A DNA stretch of 27,438 nucleotides from JAAZBW01 sp035647855 (GTDB taxonomy: Bacteria > Actinomycetota > Actinomycetes > Actinomycetales > Actinomycetaceae): the NCBI GenBank assembly GCA_035647855.1, contig DASRMP010000011.1, forward strand, positions 1-27,438. The letters run 5' to 3'. Shown in pieces: positions 7,445 to 14,237 of this stretch. How positions within the stretch are numbered: position 1 is the first letter of the stretch; every line of letters begins with the position of its first letter. Both the position numbers and the translations under genes were made by a program. A model generated the notes under the pieces. It was not told where the DNA came from. It searched no databases and saw only the letters and a list, made by a program, of their open reading frames with translations.

Positions 7445-7450
7445 TAGCGT
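7445..7450 (+). promoter_or_regulatory. Candidate -10 box of pncB
   Basis: TAGCGT lies 8 nt before the pncB ATG in the 95-bp divergent gap shared with clpS. The Shine-Dalgarno is weak (ACAGGT directly abuts the ATG), so a leaderless or near-leaderless transcript is possible. Confidence 0.3.
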
Positions 7451-7458
7451 TCACAGGT

Positions 7459-8805
7459 ATGACGAACCCCACATCGGCACTGCTGACGGACATGTACGAA
7501 CTCACCATGATAGATGCCGCCATGGAGCACGGCATCGGGGAGCGCAAATGCGTGTTCGAGGTCTTCAACCGCCGTCTTCCGGGTGGACGGCGCTACGCCG
7601 TCGTGGCGGGCACGGCGCGCGTCCTCGACGAACTGGAGCGCTTCCGATTCGACAAGGCCGAGATCACCTGGCTGCGTGACAAGGGCGTGGTGCGAAAGCC
7701 GGAAACCCTCGAGTTTCTCGGGGACTACCGCTTCTCAGGTTCGATCATGGGATACGCCGAGGGCGAGTGTTTCTTCCCGGGCTCGCCGGTGATGACGGTG
7801 GAGGGCACGTTCGCCGAGGCCGTGGTCCTGGAGACACTGGTCCTGTCCATCCTGAACTACGACTGCGCCGTCGCCGCAGCGGCCTCCCGCATGACCATCG
7901 CCGCGCACGGCCGGCCGTGCCTGGAGATGGGCGCCCGCCGCGCGCACGAGCGGGCCGCCGTCGCCGCCGCGCGCGCGGCCGCCGTCGCCGGCTTCGTCGG
8001 CACCAGCGATCTGGAGGCCGCGCGGACCTACGCGATCACCCCGATCGGGACCGCGGCCCACTCGTTCACACTGCTTCACGACGACGAGGAGTCCGCCTTC
8101 AACGCCCAGGTCGCGGCACTCGGACCCAACACCACGCTGTTGGTCGATACGTTCGACGTCGAGCGCGGTGTCGAGCGCGCCGTGGCGGCGGCACGGCGCG
8201 GCGGCGGAGAGCTCGGCGCGGTTCGGCTCGACTCGGGTGACCTAGTCTCGCAAGCGTTCGTGGTGCGGAAACAGCTGGACGATTTGGGCGCGACGACCAC
8301 AAGGATCACCGTCACATCGGACCTCGACGAGTATGCGATCGCCTCCCTCAACGCCGCCCCGGTGGACTCGTACGGCGTGGGAACCCGCGTGGTGACCGGC
8401 TCGGGACACCCGACGGCCGAGCTCGTCTACAAACTCGTGGAACGCGAGGGTCCTGGCGGAGAAATGGAACCGGTGGAGAAGAAGTCGATGTCGAAGGCAT
8501 CGGTGGGCGGGAAGAAGTTTGCCGGCCGCGTGTTGGACAAGCACGGCCGGGCGGTGGAGGAGATCACTGTCACCACCGACGACGCCGAGGCGGCCGGCGA
8601 GAAGCTCGCCTCCCTGAACGCGCGCGGCCTTCAGGTGGAGCTCGTGAGGAAAGGCGTGATCAACGAGTCGCAACGCGGAACGGAAGCGCTCCGTGCGGCA
8701 ACCGCGCGGCACGTGGTCTCGCGCGCCGAACTCCCCCACCCCGCGTGGCGGCTTTCAGATGGTGATCCTGCGATCCCGACGCGCCACCTGTCCCTGTGCG
8801 ACTGA
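7459..8805 (+). CDS. pncB: Nicotinate phosphoribosyltransferase
   Basis: The enzyme makes nicotinate mononucleotide from nicotinate and PRPP, the entry step of the Preiss-Handler NAD salvage pathway. The 448-residue protein starts with ALLTDMYELTMIDAAMEHG (family N-terminus). It includes CVFEVFNRRLPGGRRYAVVAG, GARRAHERAAVAAARAA, and the loop IGTAAHSFTLLHDDE with the phosphorylatable H201. VRLDSGDL and YGVGTRVVTGSGHP follow near the PRPP site. The C-terminal VEKKSMSKASVGGKK segment is family-typical. It is a single-gene unit convergent with the DUF3039 gene, 22 bp away. Confidence 0.96.
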   Translation: MTNPTSALLTDMYELTMIDAAMEHGIGERKCVFEVFNRRLPGGRRYAVVAGTARVLDELERFRFDKAEITWLRDKGVVRKPETLEFLGDYRFSGSIMGYAEGECFFPGSPVMTVEGTFAEAVVLETLVLSILNYDCAVAAAASRMTIAAHGRPCLEMGARRAHERAAVAAARAAAVAGFVGTSDLEAARTYAITPIGTAAHSFTLLHDDEESAFNAQVAALGPNTTLLVDTFDVERGVERAVAAARRGGGELGAVRLDSGDLVSQAFVVRKQLDDLGATTTRITVTSDLDEYAIASLNAAPVDSYGVGTRVVTGSGHPTAELVYKLVEREGPGGEMEPVEKKSMSKASVGGKKFAGRVLDKHGRAVEEITVTTDDAEAAGEKLASLNARGLQVELVRKGVINESQRGTEALRAATARHVVSRAELPHPAWRLSDGDPAIPTRHLSLCD

Positions 8806-8827
8806 CTCCCCGTGCGACTGACGCGTC

Positions 8828-9157
8828 TCAGAGATCCCCGCCTTTGAGCTTCTTGTATATCTCTTTGCACTCGGGGCACACGGGGTACTTCGAGGGGTCA
8901 CGGCGTGGCGTCCACACCTTGCCGCAGAGCGCGACCACGGGGCGGCCCGACGCCTGCGACCGGGCCATCCGGTCCTTGCGCACGTAGTGGGCGAAGCGGT
9001 CGGCGTCGCCGTCGTCGTCGGAAGTCTCCTCACGTTCGAGGACGCCAACGGAGCGTTCCTGCTCCGGGCCGACCGGACCGGTGGGGCCCGCGGGAGGTTC
9101 CGGGGCTCCCTGGGTCGAGCTTGCTCGAACGATCAGGTTCAGGCGGCGATCACGCAT
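8828..9157 (-). CDS. DUF3039 family protein with putative zinc-binding cysteines
   Basis: The 109-residue protein has a disordered Pro/Gly/Glu-rich first half (about residues 15-50) and a conserved C-terminal domain, DADRFAHYVRKDRMARSQAS then RPVVALCGKVWTPRRDP and YPVCPECKEIY. H57, C78, C94 and C97 could bind one zinc ion, giving a zinc-ribbon-like fold. It matches DUF3039, a small family common in actinobacteria and of unknown role. No Shine-Dalgarno precedes the ATG; a TAGAAT box 6 nt upstream suggests a leaderless transcript. Confidence 0.85.
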   Translation of the reverse strand: MRDRRLNLIVRASSTQGAPEPPAGPTGPVGPEQERSVGVLEREETSDDDGDADRFAHYVRKDRMARSQASGRPVVALCGKVWTPRRDPSKYPVCPECKEIYKKLKGGDL

Positions 9158-9163
9158 GGAGCG

Positions 9164-9169
9164 ATTCTA
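9164..9169 (-). promoter_or_regulatory. Candidate -10 box of the DUF3039 gene (leaderless)
   Basis: TAGAAT on the minus strand is followed by 6 nt and then the ATG at 9157. The match to TATAAT and the lack of a Shine-Dalgarno fit a leaderless mRNA. No good -35 box is seen. Confidence 0.45.
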
Positions 9170-9225
9170 TGGCGGGACCGGCTGTTCCGAACAGGCGGGC
9201 ACGTCTGGTGGGCTGGTGGGCAACG

Positions 9226-9272
9226 GAAGGCGGTGACCGAAATGGTGACCGCGAAGGCAGTGACCGAAATGG
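9226..9272. repeat. 27-bp period direct repeat
   Basis: GAAGGCGGTGACCGAAATGG at 9226-9245 recurs at 9253-9272 with one change. The pair lies in the gap between the DUF3039 and HU genes, ending in the terminator-like hairpin. No function is apparent. Confidence 0.6.
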
Positions 9273-9296
9273 GGGCAACCGTCTCGGCTGCCCCCA
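9270..9296 (-). terminator. Hairpin downstream of the HU gene
   Basis: TGGGGGCA (9270-9277) and TGCCCCCA (9289-9296) form a perfect 8-bp stem with an 11-nt loop, 27 bp past the HU stop codon. The following minus-strand sequence has only a short T run (ATTTCGG), so it is a modest intrinsic terminator. Confidence 0.55.
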
Positions 9297-9323
9297 TCAG
9301 GGAGGTAGGTGTGTGGGTGATGG

Positions 9324-9605
9324 CTACTTCTGGACGGCCTTCTTGAGGCCCGAGCCGGCCGAGATCTTCACACCGTAACCGGCGGGAATCTGGATCTCCT
9401 CGCCCGTACGGGGGTTGCGGCCGGTGCGGGCCGCGCGCTCGACGCGCTCCACCGAGAAGAGGCCGGTGATCTTGACCGCCTCGCCCTTGCCCAGAGAGTC
9501 GATGAGGACCTGCTCGAAAGCCTTGAGAGCGGCGTCGGCCTGCGTCTTGTTCAGACCGGACTTCTCCGCCACTGCGGCAACGAGGTCAGTGCGGTTCACG
9601 GACAT
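9324..9605 (-). CDS. hup: HU family DNA-binding protein
   Basis: This histone-like nucleoid protein forms a dimer that bends DNA through beta-arms. The 93-residue protein opens with SVNRTDLVAAVAEKSGLNKT (dimerisation helices), then ADAALKAFEQVLIDSLGKGE, VKITGLFSVERVERAARTGR and the arm signature GRNPRTGEEIQIPAGYGVKI. It lacks the long Lys/Ala-rich tail of mycobacterial and streptomycete HupB/HupS proteins, so it is the short HupA-like type. ATG at 9605 is chosen over the one six bases upstream because AAGGAG lies 6 nt before it. A hairpin follows the gene. Confidence 0.96.
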   Translation of the reverse strand: MSVNRTDLVAAVAEKSGLNKTQADAALKAFEQVLIDSLGKGEAVKITGLFSVERVERAARTGRNPRTGEEIQIPAGYGVKISAGSGLKKAVQK

Positions 9606-9848
9606 GTACATCTCCTTGGGTCCTTGTCAGCACTCGGTTCGTGCTGCTTCCCGCACACTAAGGGCTGGAGTGGCCAGATGTCGCGGCCAAACGCCAGTAT
9701 TCCGCTAACTTTCGCCAGATGAGGACATGTTTCCGACTCTGGCTTGACTCTCGCGTCGACAGCCGTAGTCTTCGCCCCCACACGTAGAAGGCGCCCAACT
9801 TCTGGCGACGCGCCCGCGCCGGCCCCCGCGCCTGCCCCCGTGCCACCA

Positions 9849-9938
9849 GCGCACTCGCTTTGTCTGCGCACTCGTGCCCGCGCCTGCCCCCGGCCGGCCT
9901 CCGCGCCACCCGCGCACTCGCTTTGTCTGCGCACTCGT
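9849..9938. repeat. Direct repeat of a 27-bp unit
   Basis: An identical 27-mer beginning GCGCACTCGCTTTGTCTGCG occurs at 9849-9875 and 9912-9938. Each copy is preceded by a similar C-rich stretch (CCCGCGCCTGCCCCCG), so the whole is a diverged tandem duplication with a 63-bp period. The unit itself has GCGCACTCG at both ends. Confidence 0.75.
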
Positions 9939-9974
9939 TCGGCGTCTATCCTGCACGAAAGGGGGAGAGCTGGG

Positions 9975-10262
9975 ACTTCTGTAGGGGTTTCGACGGCGGG
10001 CGCTGGTTTCGTGCTGTCCGGGGGTGCTTTTCAGCCTGTCTAAGCGGAAGCGGAGCTCTTGAACCGGCAGCGAAACGACAACTGTAGGCGTTTCGTTTCT
10101 TATGTAGGCGCTTAACACGTGTGTAACGCCTACATAAGAAGCTAAACGCCTACAGTAGACGAATCCGTTGGTCTGGAGGGCCGCAAATACGCCAAGAACG
10201 GACCAAATCGACCCCTCGACGGGGTAGGCGCCGGTCCACAGGCGCGGAACTCCTACAGAGGT
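9975..10262. repeat. Palindromic element A
   Basis: This is a 288-bp symmetric element. Its ends are an 18-bp imperfect inverted repeat (ACTTCTGTAGGGGTTTCG at 9975-9992 against 10245-10262, 15 of 18 matching). The middle is a near-perfect palindrome at 10081-10156. Between middle and right end are AATCCGTTGGTC, GGAGGGCCGC and a small ACCCC/GGGGT hairpin (10211-10225). The same parts occur in the same order in element B at 25499-25767, at diverged sequence. The motif CTGTAGGCGTTT or a close variant occurs three times forward and three times reversed. It encodes no recognisable protein. It could be a non-autonomous mobile element, a structured RNA or a protein-assembly site. Confidence 0.75.
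10081..10156. repeat. Central palindrome of element A
   Basis: The arms 10083-10110 and 10127-10154 are inverted repeats matching at 26 of 28 positions, and each adjoining outer 2-bp step also pairs. The 16-nt centre contains the palindrome ACACGTGT, so nearly the whole 76 bp folds on itself. Confidence 0.85.
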
Positions 10263-10279
10263 GGCCGAAAGCCGTGTCC

Positions 10280-10363
10280 GAGAGGCCCACAGCCGCGGAC
10301 CAGAGGCCCACAGCCGCGGACCAGAGGCCCACGGCCGCGGACCAGAGGCCCACAGCGACCACG
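10280..10363. repeat. 21-bp tandem repeat, nearly four units
   Basis: Units of the form CAGAGGCCCACAGCCGCGGA plus C start at 10280, 10301, 10322 and 10343. The first three are almost identical and the fourth is degenerate after 14 bases. It directly follows element A and is absent next to element B. The 21-bp period keeps reading frame, but no gene is evident. Confidence 0.8.
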
Positions 10364-10386
10364 GCACTCCCGGCGCCCTGATCAGA

Positions 10387-10401
10387 GCGCACGATCGTCA
10401 C
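10387..10401 (+). repeat. Isolated copy of the GCGCACGATCGTCAC site
   Basis: This exact 15-mer is shared with the cluster at 115-321 and, as there, is followed shortly by ATGGCGCG. It lies 20 bp beyond the lipoate-ligase stop codon, between the 21-bp tandem repeats and the gene. Confidence 0.7.
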
Positions 10402-10420
10402 AGCAACATGGCGCGCGAAA

Positions 10421-11467
10421 TCACGGCACCCGGTACGTCCAGCGGTTGTCCATGAACTTCGTCCGTACCAGTTCCTCGGCCCGGGCCAACTCGTCCGTCG
10501 TGAAGTCGGACCTCCGGGTGTCGTACCGGCCCTCGAAATGATTGATGAACGAGTCGATGATCTCCGCACGCGGCATACCGGTCTGCGAACGCATCGGATC
10601 GACCCGCTTGTTCGCCGATTTCGTCCCCTTGTCGGACAGCTTCTCGCGCCCAATCCGCAGGACGTCGAGCATCTTGTCCGCGTCAATGTCGTAGGACATG
10701 GTGACGTGGTGCAGCGTCACCCCTGACGCGAAGCGCTTCTGTGCAGCGCCACCGATCTTGCCCTTGTCGGACGCGATGTCGTTCAGCGGCACGTAGCGCG
10801 CGTTGACGCCCACCTCCTTGAGCGCCGAGAGAACCCAGTCGTCGAGGAACGAGTAGGAGCGCTCGAAACTGAGGCCCTCAACCAGGGCGGTGGGGACGAT
10901 CAGCGAGTACGTGATGCAGTTGCCCGCTTCCATGAACATGGCGCCACCGCCGGAGACCCTGCGCACCACCATCATCCCGTGGCGTTCGAGCGCCTCCGAG
11001 TCGACCTCGTTCTTCACCGACTGGAACGAACCGATCACCACCAGCGGCGCGTCCCACTCCCAGATCACGAGCGCGCCCTGCCGCCTGCCCACCGCGACCT
11101 CGCCGGGCAGCACCTCGTCAAGCGCAACGTGCATGGCCGGGTGCATCGGCTCATGGTGGATGATGTCGAACGTGATGTCGTGCCATGCCCTCGCGTGACC
11201 GAGCGCGCGGCGGATCGCGATCCCCACGGCTTCGGGCGTGAAACCGATGAACTCGACGCCGGGCGTGGCCTTCATGATCGCCTGGGCATAGTCGTCCACC
11301 GATGCCTCCGCCGGCATACCCAGGAGCGAGGCGTTGACATCGCTCAGCGCCGCGTCCGGTTCGAGGAAGAAATCGCCGGAGACCGACACCCCGGTCAGGA
11401 CCTCGTCATCGACCTCGACGTCCACAGCCACGAGCTTGCCACCAGGGACCTTGTATTCGCCACGCAC
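10421..11467 (-). CDS. Lipoate--protein ligase family protein with N-terminal accessory domain
   Basis: This is a predicted lipoyl or octanoyl transferase/ligase that loads lipoate onto 2-oxoacid dehydrogenases or GcvH. The 348-residue protein has an N-terminal domain of about 85 residues (GEYKVPGGKLVAVDVEV) like the LplA accessory domain or archaeal LplB, then the catalytic biotin/lipoate ligase fold. Visible catalytic motifs are RRVSGGGAMF at about 169-178 (lipoate and nucleotide binding) and DKGKIGGAAQKR at about 234-245, with the conserved lysine K237. GTG at 11467 is preferred because AGGG lies 8 nt upstream and MRGEYKVPGGK is the family start. It lies 44 bp downstream of cimA and may be read from the same transcript. 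The family is certain; the exact substrate (free lipoate or octanoate) is not. Confidence 0.88.
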   Translation of the reverse strand: MRGEYKVPGGKLVAVDVEVDDEVLTGVSVSGDFFLEPDAALSDVNASLLGMPAEASVDDYAQAIMKATPGVEFIGFTPEAVGIAIRRALGHARAWHDITFDIIHHEPMHPAMHVALDEVLPGEVAVGRRQGALVIWEWDAPLVVIGSFQSVKNEVDSEALERHGMMVVRRVSGGGAMFMEAGNCITYSLIVPTALVEGLSFERSYSFLDDWVLSALKEVGVNARYVPLNDIASDKGKIGGAAQKRFASGVTLHHVTMSYDIDADKMLDVLRIGREKLSDKGTKSANKRVDPMRSQTGMPRAEIIDSFINHFEGRYDTRRSDFTTDELARAEELVRTKFMDNRWTYRVP

Positions 11468-11511
11468 GGCTTCCACCCTAATGCGTCGACATCGGCGAGC
11501 AGTAGCCCACG

Positions 11512-13095
11512 TCAGGCGTGCGCCATCTCGTGGTGCAGCAAGCCCCACGTGATCGAATACACCAGCGCCTCCCACGACGCCGCGATCACGTCCGGTCCAA
11601 CGCCCACCGTGGACCAGGACTTCACCCCGTCGGTGGTCTCGATCAGCACTCGAGTGATCGCGTCGGTGCCCTGTTCGGAGTCGAGGATGCGCACCTTGAA
11701 GTCGATGAGTTCGAACTCCTCGATGTGTGGATACGCCGGCGTCAGGGCATCGCGCAGCGCGCGGTCAAGCGCGTTCACGGGTCCGTTCCCTTCGCCCGTA
11801 CGCACGATCCGCCCCGACGGCGTGTGGATCTTGACCGTGGCCTCCGCAGTGCCGCCACCTGCGAGCGAGCCGTTGCGGTCCTCGATCTGAGCCCTCCACG
11901 CCTCCACATCGAAATACGTGGGACGACCGCCATTCAACTCCTCGAGGAGAAGCAGTTCGAAGGACGCGTCGGCGGCATCGTAGGTGTAGCCGAGCGCTTC
12001 GGCGTCCTTCACCTTGTGCATGACCTTTTCGACGACGTCCTTGCGGCCCGAGACGTTCACGCCAAGTTCCCGCGCCTTAAGTTCGATGGACGCGCGTCCT
12101 GCCATGTCGGAGACCAGCATCCGCATGTCGTTCCCCACGACCTTCGGTTCGATGTGCTGGTACAGGTCCGGGTCGACCCGGATCGCGGAGGCGTGCAGCC
12201 CGCCCTTGTGCGCGAACGCCGAGGCGCCCACGTACGGCTGGCGCCCGAACGGGGAGATGTTCGTGACCTCGGCGATCTGGTGCGCGATCGGCGCCGCCTG
12301 CGCGAGGTCGTCACCGATGCAGTCGAAACCGAGCTTGAGCTGCAGGTTCGCCACGCAGGTCAGGAGATCGGCGTTGCCGGTCCGTTCGCCGTAGCCGTTC
12401 ACGGTGCCCTGGATGTGCCGCGCCCCCGCCTCGACGGCGGCCATCGTGTTCGCCACCGCACATCCCGTGTCGTTGTGCGCGTGAATGCCGAGAGGCGTCC
12501 CGATCGAGAGCATCTCGCCGACGATCTCGCCGACCCAGTGCGGGAGCATGCCGCCGTTGGTGTCGCACATGACGAGATTGCGGGCGCCGGCGTCGGCGGC
12601 CACCTGCAGCACGCTCTTCGTGTACGTCGGATCGAAGCGGTAGCCGTCGAAGAAGTGCTCGGCGTCGAGAATGACCTCCCGGCCCTCCCCCACCAGGAAC
12701 GCGATCGTGTCGCGCACCATCGCCAGGTTCTCCTCGCCGTCGGTGCGCAGCGCGCGCTCGACGTGCCGGATGTCCGATTTGGCCACGAGCGTCACGATCG
12801 GCGCCTCGGAATCGAGCAGGGCCCTCACCTGCGGATCGGCGTCCACCTTCACGCCCGCCTTGCGGGTCGAGCCGAACGCGGCGAGCGTCGCGCGCTGCAG
12901 GTGCAGCTGTGTCTTCGCCTCCTCGAAGAACTGGGTGTCCCTCGGAATCGCACCGGGCCAGCCGCCCTCGATCACGTGCATACCGAACTGGTCGAGCAGC
13001 TGGGCAATCGAGTGCTTGTCCGCGACGGACAAGTTCATCCCTTCCTGCTGCGCACCGTCGCGCAGGGTGGTGTCGTAGACCTCGATGCGTTCCAT
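11512..13095 (-). CDS. cimA: Citramalate synthase
   Basis: The enzyme condenses pyruvate with acetyl-CoA to (R)-citramalate, the first step of threonine-independent isoleucine synthesis. The 527-residue protein starts with the HMG-CoA lyase-like TIM barrel: EVYDTTLRDGAQQEGMNLS at residues 5-23, HVIEGGWPGAIPRDTQFF, then the metal-binding GIHAHNDTGCAVAN. The C-terminal LeuA-type regulatory dimer domain begins near residue 400, where isoleucine feedback usually acts. Length and the EGGWPG motif fit the long CimA family (TIGR00977-like) rather than LeuA. ATG at 13095 has AGGGGA upstream and follows the ilvE stop by 11 bp. Family assignment is strong. Specificity against homocitrate or isopropylmalate synthase is inferred from motifs and context. 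Confidence 0.9.
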   Translation of the reverse strand: MERIEVYDTTLRDGAQQEGMNLSVADKHSIAQLLDQFGMHVIEGGWPGAIPRDTQFFEEAKTQLHLQRATLAAFGSTRKAGVKVDADPQVRALLDSEAPIVTLVAKSDIRHVERALRTDGEENLAMVRDTIAFLVGEGREVILDAEHFFDGYRFDPTYTKSVLQVAADAGARNLVMCDTNGGMLPHWVGEIVGEMLSIGTPLGIHAHNDTGCAVANTMAAVEAGARHIQGTVNGYGERTGNADLLTCVANLQLKLGFDCIGDDLAQAAPIAHQIAEVTNISPFGRQPYVGASAFAHKGGLHASAIRVDPDLYQHIEPKVVGNDMRMLVSDMAGRASIELKARELGVNVSGRKDVVEKVMHKVKDAEALGYTYDAADASFELLLLEELNGGRPTYFDVEAWRAQIEDRNGSLAGGGTAEATVKIHTPSGRIVRTGEGNGPVNALDRALRDALTPAYPHIEEFELIDFKVRILDSEQGTDAITRVLIETTDGVKSWSTVGVGPDVIAASWEALVYSITWGLLHHEMAHA

Positions 13096-13106
13096 GGTGT
13101 CCCCTC

Positions 13107-14237
13107 TCAGACCAGCCGGTACATCCAGCCGTGCCTGTCGCTGACGGTTCCGTATTGGATTCCCGTCAGTTCCTCGTAGATTCTGGTGGTGAGTTCGCCG
13201 GGTTCGCCGTCGGCGATCGTGACGTCGAAGTCGTCGGAGGCGAGCCGGCCGATCGGTGTGATCACCGCCGCGGTCCCGCAGGCGAAGACCTCCGTGATGG
13301 CGCCGTTCCTGATGCCGCCGATCAGCTCGGTCAGCGGCAGGTCCACCTCGTCCACCCGCACCCCGTGGTCGTGGAGGAGCTGGATGAGCGAGGCGCGCGT
13401 GATGCCCGGCAGGATGGTCCCGTGGCCCAGCGACGGCGTCACCACAGAGCCGTCCGCCCGCACGGCCATCAGGTTCATGCCTCCGAGCTCCTCCACGAGG
13501 CTCGACGTCGCGCCGTCGAGGAAGAGGACTTCCTCGAATCCGCGTGCCTTCGCTTCCTCCTTCGGCACCAGCGAGGACGCGTAGTTTCCCGCGGTCTTCG
13601 CCGCCCCCGTTCCGCCGGGACCGGAGCGGTGGTACTCGCGCGTGACCCAGACGTCGATCGGCTGGAAGCCGTTGCCGAAGTAGGGCCCCACGGGAGAGGC
13701 AACCACGAGGAACGTGACCTCGTTCGCTGCCCGCACGCCGAGGAAGTCCTCCGAGGCGAACTCGAACGGCCGAAGGTACAGTGACGAACCCGGTGCACCG
13801 GGCACCCACGCCTCGTCCGCCGCGACGAGAGCGGCAATCCCTCCGACGAAGTCCTCGAGCGGCAGCTCCGGCAGCGCCATCCGCTGCGCGGACCGGATGT
13901 GCCGCAGGGCGTTCTGCTCGGGCCGGAAGGTCCAGACGGAACCGTCGTCGTGACGGTACGCCTTGAGCCCCTCGAAGATCTCCTGCCCGTAGTGCAGCAC
14001 CGACGACGACGGCGCGAGCCGCAGCGCGCCGTACTGCACCAACTCGTGGCTGTGCCAGCCTTGCCCGTGCGTGTACATCGCCCTTGCCATGTGATCCGTG
14101 AAGTCCACGCCGAACGCCCCACGCGAGACGGCGGCCTCGCGCGCCGCAGCGCTGGCGCGGACGATGCCGTCGGCAACGGGGTACCGCGCGGCGAGTTCGG
14201 GGGCGGCTGGAAGGTCGTGCGTCGTCGTTGCAGTCAT
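13107..14237 (-). CDS. ilvE: Branched-chain amino acid aminotransferase
   Basis: This PLP enzyme does the last step of Val, Leu and Ile synthesis by transferring the amino group from glutamate to the 2-oxoacid. The 376-residue class IV transaminase has YGQEIFEGLKAYR, FRPEQNALR, YLRPFEF, the PLP lysine K214 in GTGAAKTAGNYASS, then EEVLFLDGATSSLVEELGGMN and the FACGTAAVITPIG phosphate-cup loop. The ATG at 14237 shares its A with the leuB stop (TGATG), so the two are translationally coupled. A GTG three bases upstream is an alternative. It lies between leuB and cimA. Confidence 0.96.
   Translation of the reverse strand: MTATTTHDLPAAPELAARYPVADGIVRASAAAREAAVSRGAFGVDFTDHMARAMYTHGQGWHSHELVQYGALRLAPSSSVLHYGQEIFEGLKAYRHDDGSVWTFRPEQNALRHIRSAQRMALPELPLEDFVGGIAALVAADEAWVPGAPGSSLYLRPFEFASEDFLGVRAANEVTFLVVASPVGPYFGNGFQPIDVWVTREYHRSGPGGTGAAKTAGNYASSLVPKEEAKARGFEEVLFLDGATSSLVEELGGMNLMAVRADGSVVTPSLGHGTILPGITRASLIQLLHDHGVRVDEVDLPLTELIGGIRNGAITEVFACGTAAVITPIGRLASDDFDVTIADGEPGELTTRIYEELTGIQYGTVSDRHGWMYRLV

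Larger units (their letters stand above)
9606..10420. other. Gene-free, repeat-rich region
   Basis: About 815 bp separate the HU gene start from the lipoate-ligase stop. Besides the HU promoter region it contains a duplicated 27-mer, palindromic element A, a 21-bp tandem repeat and an isolated copy of the site family from the left edge. Long open frames cross it on both strands, but their peptides are repetitive (for example WASGPRL repeats), start nowhere convincing and match no family, so none is annotated. Confidence 0.7.

Noticed and set aside
9705..10367. A 220-codon minus-strand open frame across element A whose peptide resembles one from element B (FVYCRR, VGV, HVL, TPTVV)
   Set aside because: The resemblance follows from shared palindromic nucleotide sequence. 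The rest of the peptide is tandem-repeat noise, the starts are unsupported and the two frames diverge completely outside the palindrome.
11518..13179. A 553-codon plus-strand frame opposite cimA
   Set aside because: It is an antisense shadow typical of GC-rich genes, Arg/His/Val-rich with no domain, while cimA on the other strand is fully conserved.
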